Part shown: in pieces, positions 43,564-52,571 of the stretch
How the letters are laid out: each line of letters begins with the position of its first letter
Numbering within the stretch: the first letter of the stretch is position 1
Assembly (NCBI GenBank): GCA_022821275.1
Contig: JAJEDY010000001.1
Span: 55,350 to 119,349, forward strand
Direction: 5' to 3'
Origin: Candidatus Latescibacterota bacterium
GTDB lineage: Bacteria; Latescibacterota; UBA2968
DNA length: 64,000 nt
The notes under the pieces: generated by a model
Told to the model about the DNA's origin: nothing
Seen by the model: only the letters and a program-made list of their open reading frames with translations
Database searches by the model: none
Made by a program: the position numbers and the translations under genes

Positions 43564-43568
43564 TATTC

Positions 43569-43655
43569 TGGTGCCGAAGAGGGGATTCGAACCCCTACAC
43601 CCTTTCGAGTACTGCCCCCTCAAGACAGCGTGTCTACCAATTCCACCACTTCGGC
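43569..43655 (-). tRNA. tRNA-Leu (anticodon GAG)
   Basis: Read on the minus strand, the 87-nt sequence begins GCCGAAGTGGTGGAATTGGT and ends CTTCGGCACCA. The acceptor stem GCCGAAG/CTTCGGC is perfect. The anticodon stem CTGTC/GGCAG surrounds the loop TTGAGGG (anticodon GAG). A long variable arm and the GGTTCGAATCC T-arm are present, and CCA is encoded. It follows secG by 7 nt, the same order and anticodon as the secG-leuU pair of Escherichia coli. Confidence 0.97.
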
Positions 43656-43662
43656 ACAAAAT

Positions 43663-44055
43663 CTACGGCGTGGTACTGCCGGTATCGGCCGGTGCTGTTT
43701 GGGTTGTGCCTTCGGTCGGTGTGGTTTCTGGAAAGGTCAAAGGTTGGGGAATTTGCTGCATGGGCATTTGACTTTCTTCCATCAATCGCTCAGCAGCCGT
43801 TGCAGGTACTGAATCTGTCGAACGTCCCGCATACCAGAGCCCGATACATGTCAGCGCAAAAATAATCCCCACATACGTCGTCGCTTTTGCCAACATGGGC
43901 ACGGCACCACCACCGCCAAACATCGATGTGCCACCACCACCCATACCGCCAAAAGCACCGCCGGACAGCCCACCGCTTCTGCCGGGCTGCATCAAAATAA
44001 TCAGAATGAGCACCACACAAACCACGACATGCACAATCAAAAGAAAAATTTCCAT
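43663..44055 (-). CDS. secG: Preprotein translocase subunit SecG
   Basis: A 130-residue inner-membrane protein with two hydrophobic helices (about 3-25 and 55-77) separated by the typical Gly-rich loop QPGRSGGLSGGAFGGMGGGG. It assists SecYE in moving proteins across the membrane. A Pro/Thr-rich tail of about 50 residues is longer than in many SecG proteins. It lies 8 nt after tpiA and 7 nt before tRNA-Leu, and is therefore co-transcribed with both. Confidence 0.95.
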   Translation of the reverse strand: MEIFLLIVHVVVCVVLILIILMQPGRSGGLSGGAFGGMGGGGTSMFGGGGAVPMLAKATTYVGIIFALTCIGLWYAGRSTDSVPATAAERLMEESQMPMQQIPQPLTFPETTPTEGTTQTAPADTGSTTP

Positions 44056-44063
44056 ATTATCCT

Positions 44064-44822
44064 CTATACAGCCGCTTTCACAATAGCGGCAAAGTCATCG
44101 GCTTCCAGCGAAGCCCCGCCGATCAATCCTCCGTCAATATTGTCCTGCGCAAACAACTCCGCCGCATTATCGGGCTTCACAGAGCCGCCATACTGAATGC
44201 GAACCCCCTGTGCGACATCGTCGTCATAAAGTTGAACCAACACATCGCGGAGAAACGCATGGACGGCTTCTGCCTGTTCTGGCGTCGCCGTCAGCCCCGT
44301 GCCAATAGCCCAAACAGGCTCATAAGCCAGGGTAATCCCCCGCACATCGCCAGCGGAAATGCCGTTGAGTGCCCCCCGAATTTGCGTCTCAACCACCTGC
44401 TCGGTCACATCGGCCTGACGCTCATCAAAAGACTCGCCAATACACACAATAGGCTTCAAATCAGCACTCAGGGCAGCCTTTAAACGGCGGTTGACAGTAT
44501 CATCTGTTTCGCCAAAAAACTGCCGTCGTTCAGAGTGTCCTAATATAACGTATTCACAACCGCAAGTCAACAGCATGGGAGCCGAAACCTCACCCGTAAA
44601 AGCACCTTCAGCCTCCCAGTACATATTCTGGGCACCCAGCCCCACGCCAGTACAGCACACCACGCTTGAAACCCGTTCCAGCGCCGTAAAAGGCGGACAT
44701 ATTGCCACATCGACACCCGTCACATCCGAAACCGCGTCCACCACGCATCGCGCGAGTATTTCTGCCTCATCAGGTGTTTTATTTAACTTCCAATTTCCCG
44801 CCACAAACGGCGTTCTCATCAC
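44064..44822 (-). CDS. tpiA: Triosephosphate isomerase
   Basis: Interconverts dihydroxyacetone phosphate and glyceraldehyde 3-phosphate. The 252-residue (beta/alpha)8 enzyme shows FVAGNWKLNKT with the catalytic Lys, ILGHSERRQFFGE with the electrophilic His, LAYEPVWAIGTGLTAT with the catalytic Glu, and IQYGGSVKPDN plus GLIGGASLEADDF near the end. Standard length with no insertions. It is the fourth enzyme of the glycolytic operon, after pgk and before secG. Confidence 0.98.
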   Translation of the reverse strand: MMRTPFVAGNWKLNKTPDEAEILARCVVDAVSDVTGVDVAICPPFTALERVSSVVCCTGVGLGAQNMYWEAEGAFTGEVSAPMLLTCGCEYVILGHSERRQFFGETDDTVNRRLKAALSADLKPIVCIGESFDERQADVTEQVVETQIRGALNGISAGDVRGITLAYEPVWAIGTGLTATPEQAEAVHAFLRDVLVQLYDDDVAQGVRIQYGGSVKPDNAAELFAQDNIDGGLIGGASLEADDFAAIVKAAV

Positions 44823-44850
44823 GACTTCCTTTCAAAATTTGAACACGCAC

Positions 44851-46056
44851 CTATTCTTCCATTTCCCTATCCGAAAGAGCCGCCACACCGGGCAGTGTTT
44901 GGCCTTCTAAAAACTCCAGTGAAGCCCCACCCCCAGTCGAGACATGACTCAATTTTTTCGCCACGCCAAAATCTGCCATCGCAGCAGCGGTTTCCCCTCC
45001 GCCAACAATCGTCGTTGCACCGCGCTCAGTCGCAGTAACCAGTGCCTCGGCAACCGAACGAGACCCCTTTGAAAACGAGAAAATCTCGCACACGCCCAGA
45101 GGACCATTCCACACCACTGTTTTGGCACTCAAAACCACATCGGCAAATCGCTTCCGCGTCTCAGTCCCAATGTCAAACCCTTCCAGGTCCGCTGGAATTT
45201 GATCTCGCGGTACAATCTGAGCAGGTACTCCCTCCGTCATCTCTGACGCCACAACCGTATCCGTTGGCAATACCAGATCTACATCCTCGTCCTCAGCGCG
45301 CTTTAACAAATGGGCAGCAACGCCAACGCGGTCTTCCTCCAACAACGATTTCCCAATTTCCAGGCCCATCGCCTTAAAAAACGTAAACGCCATGCCACCA
45401 CCAATGAGCAAAATATCTACTTTTGAAAACAAATTTTCAATCACATCAATCTTACCGGAAATTTTTGCCCCGCCCATAATCGCGACATAAGGACGCGCTG
45501 GATCGGCCAATGCCGTACCCAGATAATCCAATTCTTTCTGCATCAACAAACCCGCAGCACAGTCAACAAAATAATGGGTAACACCCTCAGTAGAGGCATG
45601 CGCGCGATGGGCACTGCCAAAGGCATCGTTGACATACACATCGCCCAATTCCGATAATTGTGTGGCAAAACCCGGCGCATTTTTTTCTTCATCAGCGTGA
45701 AATCGCAAATTTTCGAGCAGTACAACTGAACCTTCGGGCGCGCGTTTCACCAATGAATTTGTCGCCTCACCCACACAGTCTGGCGATAGAAGCACTTCGC
45801 GTCCCAGTAGCACCTGGAGAGCTTCGGCCACTGGCGCAAGCGATAACTCGGGCACTACCTCGCCATCAGGACGACCCAAATGCGACATCAACACGGGCTG
45901 CCCCCCCGCATCCAAAATGTGCCGGATTGTGGGCAGTGAAGCCCGCAAGCGCGTGTCGTCTGCGACCTGCCCATCTTCAATGGGCACATTAAAATCAACG
46001 CGCACCAGAACGCGCTTATCCCCCAAATCCAGGTCTGTAATTGACAACTTCGCCAC
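44851..46056 (-). CDS. pgk: Phosphoglycerate kinase
   Basis: Converts 1,3-bisphosphoglycerate and ADP to 3-phosphoglycerate and ATP. The ORF-track start is a TTG without a ribosome site; the GTG at 46056 follows GAGAGGCGATGGC and gives the usual N-terminus VAKLSITDLDLGDKRVLVRVDFNVP (401 residues). Substrate-binding SHLGRPDGE, FGSAHRAHAST, the hinge GGAKISGKIDVIENL and nucleotide-binding GGGETAAAMADFG are visible. It lies about 30 nt after gap and 28 nt before tpiA in the operon. Confidence 0.97.
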   Translation of the reverse strand: MAKLSITDLDLGDKRVLVRVDFNVPIEDGQVADDTRLRASLPTIRHILDAGGQPVLMSHLGRPDGEVVPELSLAPVAEALQVLLGREVLLSPDCVGEATNSLVKRAPEGSVVLLENLRFHADEEKNAPGFATQLSELGDVYVNDAFGSAHRAHASTEGVTHYFVDCAAGLLMQKELDYLGTALADPARPYVAIMGGAKISGKIDVIENLFSKVDILLIGGGMAFTFFKAMGLEIGKSLLEEDRVGVAAHLLKRAEDEDVDLVLPTDTVVASEMTEGVPAQIVPRDQIPADLEGFDIGTETRKRFADVVLSAKTVVWNGPLGVCEIFSFSKGSRSVAEALVTATERGATTIVGGGETAAAMADFGVAKKLSHVSTGGGASLEFLEGQTLPGVAALSDREMEE

Positions 46057-46087
46057 GCCATCGCCTCTCAAAAGTCAAAATCAGCGA

Positions 46088-47125
46088 CTATTTTTCCATC
46101 TTTGCCAGCTTTGCGATCAAATCCACACACCGGTTGGAATACCCCCACTCATTGTCGTACCATCCACACACCTTCACCATATTGCCAGCCATCACCGTGG
46201 TAATCATCGAATCGAAAATACAGGAATGGGCATTCCCCAGGATGTCGGCAGAAACAATGGGGTCATCGGTATATTCCAAAATACCTTTCAAATGACCCTG
46301 CGCTGCACACTTAAAGGCATTATTCACCTCTTCTGCTGTCACCTCTTTTTGTAGCACCGCGACAAAATCGGTAAACGAACCATCTGGCGTGGGCACGCGC
46401 ACGGCCATGCCATCGAGTTTCCCATTGAGTTCGGGAATAACCAGACCCACGGCACTCGCCGCGCCCGTTGTTGTCGGAATCATCGACAGGGCAGCAGACC
46501 GCGCACGGCGCATATCCGAATGGGGCGCATCGATAAGACTTTGATCGCCTGTATAAGAATGGATCGTGGTCATAAGCCCGTGTACAAGGCCAAAAGAAGC
46601 GTGCAACACACTCACCATAGGCGCCAGACAATTGGTCGTACATGAAGCATTGGAAATGATCGCATCGTCTTTTTGTAAAACATCATCATTAATACCCATC
46701 ACCACAGTGGGCAAATCCCCTTTGGCCGGCGCAGAAATAATTACCTTCTTTGCACCTTTTTCTCCCAGATGGGCACTCGCGGACTCTTTATCGGTAAAAA
46801 AGCCCGTCGATTCAACCACCACATCCACACCCAATGACCTCCAGGGCAACTGTGCCGGATCGCGTTCGGACAAAACAGCCACCATTTTGCTATCTACCAC
46901 AAGCGCGTCAACCGATGACTTTTCAACTTGCACGCCGTTTTCCCGATGTTTAACACATCCCGGATATCGTCCATGAGTCGAATCGTATTTGAGCAAATGC
47001 GCCAGACTCGCAGCATCGGTCAAATCGTTTACAGCCACCACATTGAGACCTCGCGCCATAGCCGCGCGAAATACCAGCCGTCCAATCCGCCCAAATCCAT
47101 TGATTCCTACTCTCATTCCTACCAT
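46088..47125 (-). CDS. gap: Glyceraldehyde-3-phosphate dehydrogenase, type I
   Basis: Oxidises glyceraldehyde 3-phosphate with phosphate and NAD. The start [17 protein letters not shown] is chosen because GGAGGAAATT precedes it; the ORF-track start is six codons earlier. The 345-residue enzyme has the Rossmann GFGRIG, NDLTD favouring NAD, the catalytic Cys in [12 protein letters not shown], His in [10 protein letters not shown] and the C-terminal [11 protein letters not shown]. It is the second gene of the operon, 17 nt after the PFK. Confidence 0.98.
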   Translation of the reverse strand: MVGMRVGINGFGRIGRLVFRAAMARGLNVVAVNDLTDAASLAHLLKYDSTHGRYPGCVKHRENGVQVEKSSVDALVVDSKMVAVLSERDPAQLPWRSLGVDVVVESTGFFTDKESASAHLGEKGAKKVIISAPAKGDLPTVVMGINDDVLQKDDAIISNASCTTNCLAPMVSVLHASFGLVHGLMTTIHSYTGDQSLIDAPHSDMRRARSAALSMIPTTTGAASAVGLVIPELNGKLDGMAVRVPTPDGSFTDFVAVLQKEVTAEEVNNAFKCAAQGHLKGILEYTDDPIVSADILGNAHSCIFDSMITTVMAGNMVKVCGWYDNEWGYSNRCVDLIAKLAKMEK

Positions 47126-47142
47126 AATTTCCTCCAAACTCA

Positions 47143-48183
47143 TTATCCGAAAAATACTTTGGCAATATCGTAAAGCCCCATATCCACGGTACGCAACTTC
47201 GACACGGCCTCTTTCAAGTCAATTGCAACAATATTTTGCCCTCGCAGCGCCACCATCTTGCCAAAATTGCCTTCGTGTATCAGATCAATTGCCGAAATTC
47301 CAAAGCGCGTCCCCAACACCCGATCATAAGCAGAAGGACTACCTCCGCGTTGAATATGGCCCAGCACGGTTGCGCGACTTTCATATCCGGTGCGCCGCTC
47401 AATTTCATCACTCAGCAAATTGCCAATGCCCCCCAGGCGAACATGCCCAAATGCATCTCTTTCCTGGGATTGCAACACCATACTGTCATCGTCGAGCTTG
47501 GCACCTTCAGCAACGACTACAATACTAAATGTCTTGCCGCGGGCATGGCGCTTTCTGATCGTATCACATACGTCATCCATATCAAACGGGACTTCCGGGA
47601 TCAGAATCACATCCGCCCCCCCTGCAATACCGGACTCCACGGCAATCCAACCGGCATGGCGACCCATAACCTCGACAACCATCACGCGGTTGTGAGATTC
47701 AGCCGTTGTATGCAGGCGATCAATTGCCTCCATCACAATATTGATAGCCGTATCAAATCCAAAGGTCTGGTCTGTGCCATCCAGATCATTATCTATAGTT
47801 TTAGGGACGCCAACCACTTTGATGCCCTGATCTGTAAGCTGATGGGCCACACCGAGCGTATCATCGCCTCCAATGGCAATCAGCGCATCCAGACCCATTT
47901 TCTCCATCCCCGCACGCACGAGCGCACCGCCATCTGCACCATCTTGATACGGATTTGTCCGCGACGATCCCAAAATTGTGCCCCCGCGCGGCAAAATTCC
48001 CGAAACAGCGTCCAAATCCAGAGGCACTGATAGCCCCTCAAGCATCCCCCGCCATCCCTCCTGCACACCTGTCATCTCATAATCGTAAATCATAATGCCT
48101 TTGCGTACAATCGCGCGAATTACCGCATTAAGACCTGGACAATCGCCGCCACCTGTAAGTATGCCAACGCGTTTTACAGACAT
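47143..48183 (-). CDS. 6-phosphofructokinase, probably diphosphate-dependent
   Basis: The start [19 protein letters not shown] follows GAGGAGATATT; the ORF-track start adds 21 unsupported residues. The 346-residue enzyme is a type A PFK. Residues that decide the phosphoryl donor are GGDD at 105-108 and Lys128 in [15 protein letters not shown] has GGDG and a Gly in GTIDND. The Asp and Lys pair is the PPi-PFK signature, so it probably uses PPi reversibly and can serve glycolysis and gluconeogenesis. Catalytic [18 protein letters not shown] and MGRHAGWIA are present. It heads the glycolytic operon and has a good promoter. Confidence 0.93.
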   Translation of the reverse strand: MSVKRVGILTGGGDCPGLNAVIRAIVRKGIMIYDYEMTGVQEGWRGMLEGLSVPLDLDAVSGILPRGGTILGSSRTNPYQDGADGGALVRAGMEKMGLDALIAIGGDDTLGVAHQLTDQGIKVVGVPKTIDNDLDGTDQTFGFDTAINIVMEAIDRLHTTAESHNRVMVVEVMGRHAGWIAVESGIAGGADVILIPEVPFDMDDVCDTIRKRHARGKTFSIVVVAEGAKLDDDSMVLQSQERDAFGHVRLGGIGNLLSDEIERRTGYESRATVLGHIQRGGSPSAYDRVLGTRFGISAIDLIHEGNFGKMVALRGQNIVAIDLKEAVSKLRTVDMGLYDIAKVFFG

Positions 48184-48254
48184 AATATCTCCTCTTGCAA
48201 AATCACTATGATGAGCATAATCGCCTGAGTCCTTTAAGATTTTCAAAGACCTGA

Positions 48255-48283
48255 AGTTTAAGGTATTGCTACATACCTGTCAA
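48255..48283 (-). promoter_or_regulatory. Promoter of the glycolytic operon with a palindrome in the spacer
   Basis: On the minus strand TTGACA (48278-48283) and TAAACT (48255-48260) are 17 nt apart. The spacer holds GGTATtgctacATACC (48262-48277), a 5-bp-arm palindrome that could be an operator between -35 and -10. The start codon of the PFK lies 72 nt from the -10. Confidence 0.6.
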
Positions 48284-48346
48284 GCCCGTTGTATTCATCG
48301 CAGGTACGCTTACTAAAATATAAAACGCGCACCAAGCTCCCGTTTT

Positions 48347-49060
48347 TTATACATCTTGGGACAAATCATCCTCATCTAATGGAGGACAGGCAACAGCACC
48401 AACAGATACGCATTGTGCCCCCGCAGATCGCAGAGCCAGAACACATGCATTGAGCGTCGCACCCGTCGTGATAACATCGTCAATCAGAAATATATTCTGC
48501 CCCTCAATAGACGCGGACCTGCACACCTGGAATGCCCCCTGTACATTATACTCGCGTTCCAAAACCCCCAGTTGTGTCTGCGTAGGCGTTGGCCGCACTC
48601 TTTTCAACGCGTTTGTCACCACTGGCAGGCCCGATACCCGTCCTGTAGCCCGTGCAATAATCTCACTCTGATTATACCCGCGGGATCTTTTTTTTGCAGC
48701 GTGAAGAGGCACCGGGACAATTACCGTATCGGGTTCAACAAGGTCCGCAATGCGCTGCCCCAAAGCCTTGCCAAATATCTGTCCGGGCAGCGTTTTGCCC
48801 TGGTATTTGAGCGCGTGAATCAATGACCGAATACAATCATTAAATTGGTACAAAACAACTATCTGATCAAAATCGCGCTCAAAACCCACCTCGTGTCGTT
48901 CCGAATCCCAAATCTCGATATCATCCCAACACAAATCACACAGTCCAGGCGAATCCGGTAGCGATGCCTTGCAAATCATACAAGATGACGGATACACAAA
49001 ATTGAGTGCCGCCTTCCAAATTTTCCATACTATTTGCACAATCTTTCTTCTTCCCCACAT
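48347..49060 (-). CDS. ComF-family phosphoribosyltransferase-like protein
   Basis: A 237-residue protein with the N-terminal zinc-ribbon-like CMICKASLPDSPGLCDLCW (CxxC...CxxC) and a PRTase fold ending in QNIFLIDDVITTGATLNAC, the PRPP-binding motif. ALKYQGK and RGYNQSE in the centre are strongly conserved in ComF. In Gram-positive bacteria ComF helps take up transforming DNA; the same family in other bacteria has unclear function. It is the first gene of the minus-strand run that leads to the glycolytic operon and is divergent from the HAD-YvcK fusion. Confidence 0.92.
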   Translation of the reverse strand: MWGRRKIVQIVWKIWKAALNFVYPSSCMICKASLPDSPGLCDLCWDDIEIWDSERHEVGFERDFDQIVVLYQFNDCIRSLIHALKYQGKTLPGQIFGKALGQRIADLVEPDTVIVPVPLHAAKKRSRGYNQSEIIARATGRVSGLPVVTNALKRVRPTPTQTQLGVLEREYNVQGAFQVCRSASIEGQNIFLIDDVITTGATLNACVLALRSAGAQCVSVGAVACPPLDEDDLSQDV

Positions 49061-49133
49061 TTATTTTTTTTCTTAACCTAAAAAGTCCTTATCTTTTTCT
49101 TTAGCTCCCACAACTCAATCGCGGAGATGTGCC

Positions 49134-51092
49134 GTGTCTCTGGAAAATGCCCGCGCAATCGCGTTCGACCTCGACGGAACCCTCTTTGACCTGACACCCG
49201 TTGTACATGCTGCGCGCCAACGCGTTGCTACCTTTCTATTTTCAAACGGTTTTTTTGCCACCCGCGCCTACGCCCTTTGGCGCATCAATACGCTCGAACG
49301 CAAGCACGGTCCCTATTATTCATCCTCGCCCTATTATTTTGCTTTTTTCGATATCGCCAAAGCCGTCTTCAAAGACAAACCCGATCAGGTGCGTCGTTTT
49401 CTCGACAAACAAAATACCGACCCGGAAGCCGAGCCGGTCGAAGCCCTCGTAGCAGAAATGGAGCGCGTTTACAATGCCGAAGATGTAGAAGATATTCGCC
49501 CCTATCCCGATGCGTTACACACGCTTCGGGAATTGCGCCACGCGGGCTATAAACTATTTCTGGTCACACTGGGCAGGGTGCGCCGACAGCGCAACAAAAT
49601 TGATCGCCTGGGCATTGCACCCTATTTTGATCGCATCATCAACGAAGGTCCCCCAGCACATGCTTACTGGTTTTCAGAACTCATGGAAAGCCATAATCTC
49701 TCCCTCGACCAACTCATCGTCGTTGGCGACCGCACCCACGATGAAATTCGCGCGGGCAATCGCCAGGGCCTTACCACAATCTGGTTGCGACGCGGAAGAT
49801 TCTCCCGCGAAATACCCGCGATAGGCGATCGACCCGACTACGAAATCAAATACCTCGCCCAACTATCCACATTATTGCACCTCTCGCGGACCGGCAAAAC
49901 CCCCGACCGATTTAGAATTGCAGTTATCGGCGGCGGCACCGGCCTGCCCACTGTTTTGCGCGGCCTGCGTCCCTATACCAGTCATCCAACAGCCGTCGTT
50001 GCCGTAACCGACACAGGTGCCTCCTCCGGGCGTATCCGCTGGAATTTGGGGGTTCAGCCTCCCGGCGACATCCGCAATGCCCTCACTGCACTCGCCGATC
50101 CCGAACAGATATCTCAGGGGCTTTTCAACGTCTTCCAGCACCGGTTTCCCAATACCGAACAAGAATCCGGTATTTTTAAGAACGATCATATTGGCAATTT
50201 TCTCGTGGCTGCGCTCACTCAACAACTCGGTGATTTTAACGCGGCTATAAAAACCGCCAGCGACATGCTGCACGTACAGGGCACAGTATATCCTGCCAGC
50301 ACCGACAATGTCGATATTTGTGCCAAACTGACAAACGGCGAACATCGATATACCGAATGGATGGTCAGAAAAACCGGCAAGCCACCAATTGAGCGGGCGT
50401 ATCTCATCACCAACGACGCCCTATTGCGCGAACTCAATCGCAAAAACAGCGCGCTCGAGCGCGTCATAGATCCCGAAACAGGACAGGTTGAAATCCGCGT
50501 ATGCCAGGGGCGCAGAGCAAATCTGGAACAAAATCAAATCAGAGCGCCGCGCGGTGCTCTGCAAGCCATTGCAGATGCAGATATCGTCGTTATTGGACCG
50601 GGCAGCCTGTACACAAGTGTCATCACCAATCTCCTCGTACCCGACATTCAGAAAGCACTGGGCAAACGCGTTCAAGGCAAAACCATCTATGTTTGCAACA
50701 TCGTCACACAACCCGGGCAGACCGATGATTTCAGAGCCTCTGACCACCTCAAAGCCATCCTCAAACACCTTCCCGAAAATCAACTCGATGGCGTTATCGA
50801 TCACACGCTGGTGCAGGATCTCCGCATATTCCAAACATCCAAAGGAGAAGACTGGCACCCACTGCTCAAAAAATACAAAAAAGATGGCAAAGTCCTGGTT
50901 GAATGCGATTCGGAAACCCTCGACACACTCGGCGCCTGGACCCACGCAGACTTCTTAGAAGAATTTCGCCCCGATGCCATAGAGCGCGATGCAGGCGATT
51001 TTATCAGCCACGATCCGGCCAAAGTCGCCGATGCAATCTGTCGCATTTTCTGCGGTCTGAGTGTGCCCGACTACTGGGGTCTGGACGAATGA
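49134..51092 (+). CDS. HAD hydrolase fused to a YvcK/CofD-like gluconeogenesis factor
   Basis: The 652-residue protein starts with GTG after GCGGAGATGTGCC. Residues 1-255 are a HAD phosphatase (FDLDGTLFDLT, LFLVTLGR, VVGDRTHDEIRAG). Residues about 257-650 are a YvcK-type domain (RIAVIGGGTGLPTVLRGLRP, VTDTGASSGRIR, PGDIRNALTAL, GNFLVAALTQ, ADIVVIGPGSLYTSVI, NIVTQPGQTD). YvcK binds UDP-sugars and links cell-wall precursor supply with gluconeogenesis in Bacillus. The fusion to a HAD domain is unusual and suggests that a phosphatase acts on a related sugar phosphate. It overlaps the next HAD gene by 4 bp. Confidence 0.88.
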   Translation: MSLENARAIAFDLDGTLFDLTPVVHAARQRVATFLFSNGFFATRAYALWRINTLERKHGPYYSSSPYYFAFFDIAKAVFKDKPDQVRRFLDKQNTDPEAEPVEALVAEMERVYNAEDVEDIRPYPDALHTLRELRHAGYKLFLVTLGRVRRQRNKIDRLGIAPYFDRIINEGPPAHAYWFSELMESHNLSLDQLIVVGDRTHDEIRAGNRQGLTTIWLRRGRFSREIPAIGDRPDYEIKYLAQLSTLLHLSRTGKTPDRFRIAVIGGGTGLPTVLRGLRPYTSHPTAVVAVTDTGASSGRIRWNLGVQPPGDIRNALTALADPEQISQGLFNVFQHRFPNTEQESGIFKNDHIGNFLVAALTQQLGDFNAAIKTASDMLHVQGTVYPASTDNVDICAKLTNGEHRYTEWMVRKTGKPPIERAYLITNDALLRELNRKNSALERVIDPETGQVEIRVCQGRRANLEQNQIRAPRGALQAIADADIVVIGPGSLYTSVITNLLVPDIQKALGKRVQGKTIYVCNIVTQPGQTDDFRASDHLKAILKHLPENQLDGVIDHTLVQDLRIFQTSKGEDWHPLLKKYKKDGKVLVECDSETLDTLGAWTHADFLEEFRPDAIERDAGDFISHDPAKVADAICRIFCGLSVPDYWGLDE

Positions 51093-51778
51093 CGGCAAAA
51101 ATCAGAGGTATTATTTTTGACCTCGACGACACCCTCTTTGACTGCACGGGCCAACTCACCCAACCGGCGCGCCGCAGAGCTGCCCAAATCCTCGCTTCAG
51201 CACATCTCGACCTCTCAACAGAGACCAGTTATCAACAACAGGTAACGCTTTCCCAAACACATGGGTCTTCAGAAGCCATTCGCATACTCGGCGCACAGTA
51301 CAATATCCCGGCCAACATCGTAGAACAGGCGCTCAATGCCTACAATCCCCGCAACGTGGAAGCCATTACCCCCTTCCCCGATGTAATCCCTACCCTCAAT
51401 ACCCTTGTCCAACGCGGTTATCAACTCGCCCTTGTCACCTCTGGCAATCCCGATCGTCAGCGCGAAAAAGCCCGCCTTCTCGGCTTGTGCAATTATTTTA
51501 CCGAGGCCAACAATACCCTCATTTTACTCAATGATCGAAAAAGCGGTGATAAAGGACCATCGCTTGAGCTGGCTGCAAAAGCACGATCCTTGCCCCACGC
51601 CCACATTCTATGCGTAGGCGACAAACTCACCGACGAAATCGCCACAGCCAAAACCCTGGGTATGACCACCGCACACATGCGTCATGGCCGACAAAAAAGC
51701 AGAAAGCCCCAAATCCCGGCAGAACAACCCGATATCGAAATAGACCGCATCTCTCAACTTCTATCTCTCCTGCCCTGA
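51089..51778 (+). CDS. HAD-superfamily hydrolase
   Basis: The start ATG overlaps the YvcK-fusion stop (ATGA), so translation is coupled; the ORF-track start is inside that gene. The 229-residue enzyme has motif I IIFDLDDTLFDCT, motif II LVTSGNPDRQREK, a Lys in DKGPSLELAAK and motif IV CVGDKLTDEIATA, with a helical C1 cap between the first two motifs. It resembles the HAD domain at the N-terminus of the preceding protein and may be its paralogue. The substrate is probably a phosphorylated sugar or nucleotide. It converges with the DUF62 gene, overlapping it by 25 bp. Confidence 0.9.
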   Translation: MTAKIRGIIFDLDDTLFDCTGQLTQPARRRAAQILASAHLDLSTETSYQQQVTLSQTHGSSEAIRILGAQYNIPANIVEQALNAYNPRNVEAITPFPDVIPTLNTLVQRGYQLALVTSGNPDRQREKARLLGLCNYFTEANNTLILLNDRKSGDKGPSLELAAKARSLPHAHILCVGDKLTDEIATAKTLGMTTAHMRHGRQKSRKPQIPAEQPDIEIDRISQLLSLLP

Positions 51779-52563
51779 CCCCTACAGACGCAAATTGCAT
51801 CCCCGCGTTTTATACCGAGCGTCCCGCTTGCGCTACCCCCACAAACCGCGATCTCCAGCGTATCCAAACTGCCGTAAAGCGCCAGTGCTTCTCCCTCTTT
51901 AACCTGACTATATGTCTGGCATATCCGATCAAACCGGATCTTGCCAATCGCGATCTCAAAATCCCCATCGGGATATTTTGCATCAATTTGAGACCGCGCA
52001 ATCATTGAAATCGCGTTGCCAAAATGATCGACACACGCCACCCGTCCAACGAGTGTATCGCCACGTTCTTCAACGCCCCACAAATCGCAGGAGACCGGAT
52101 CCTCAATTTCCGGTCCCATCTCGTCGCATGAGATTCCCCTGAGTAAATGCGCCCCCACCTGGGCAAATACGTCCCGTCCGTGAAACGTCGAACTCACTTG
52201 TGGGCGCATCAACGCCGCATTTTCAATCGCCACAATGCGCCGGACCTCTTCTCGCTCATAAACATGAGAAAACAGGCCGTTATCCGGCCCGACATACACA
52301 AATTGCTCTGTTTCAACGACAATACCCCGTCGATCGCTCCCCACCCCGGGATCAACCACCCCAATGTGTACGCTACCTTCTGGAAAAAAAGGACACGCGC
52401 AATACATGGCAAACGCGCCAGCAGCAATATCCTGAGGTGGCACCCGATGCGTTATATCGACAATTCGGGCCTCTGGCGCACAGGTGAACACCACACCCTT
52501 CATCGCAGCAACATAGCCATCAGAAATGCCAAAATCCGTTGTCAGCGTTAATATCCGGCTCAT
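51754..52563 (-). CDS. SAM hydroxide adenosyltransferase (DUF62 family)
   Basis: A 269-residue protein of the fluorinase/chlorinase-like superfamily: LTLTTDFGISDGYVAAMKG, VDPGVGSDRRGIVV, YVGPDNGLFSHVY and STFHGRDVFAQVGAHLL carry the Asp, Arg and His used by DUF62 enzymes to hydrolyse S-adenosylmethionine with water. These residues identify hydrolysis and not halogenation (true halogenases lack the His and carry loop insertions). A C-terminal beta domain follows. It is cytoplasmic and lies 8 nt after radC on the same strand. The physiological role of the family is not established. Confidence 0.93.
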   Translation of the reverse strand: MSRILTLTTDFGISDGYVAAMKGVVFTCAPEARIVDITHRVPPQDIAAGAFAMYCACPFFPEGSVHIGVVDPGVGSDRRGIVVETEQFVYVGPDNGLFSHVYEREEVRRIVAIENAALMRPQVSSTFHGRDVFAQVGAHLLRGISCDEMGPEIEDPVSCDLWGVEERGDTLVGRVACVDHFGNAISMIARSQIDAKYPDGDFEIAIGKIRFDRICQTYSQVKEGEALALYGSLDTLEIAVCGGSASGTLGIKRGDAICVCRGQGRRDRS

Positions 52564-52571
52564 ATCACCAC

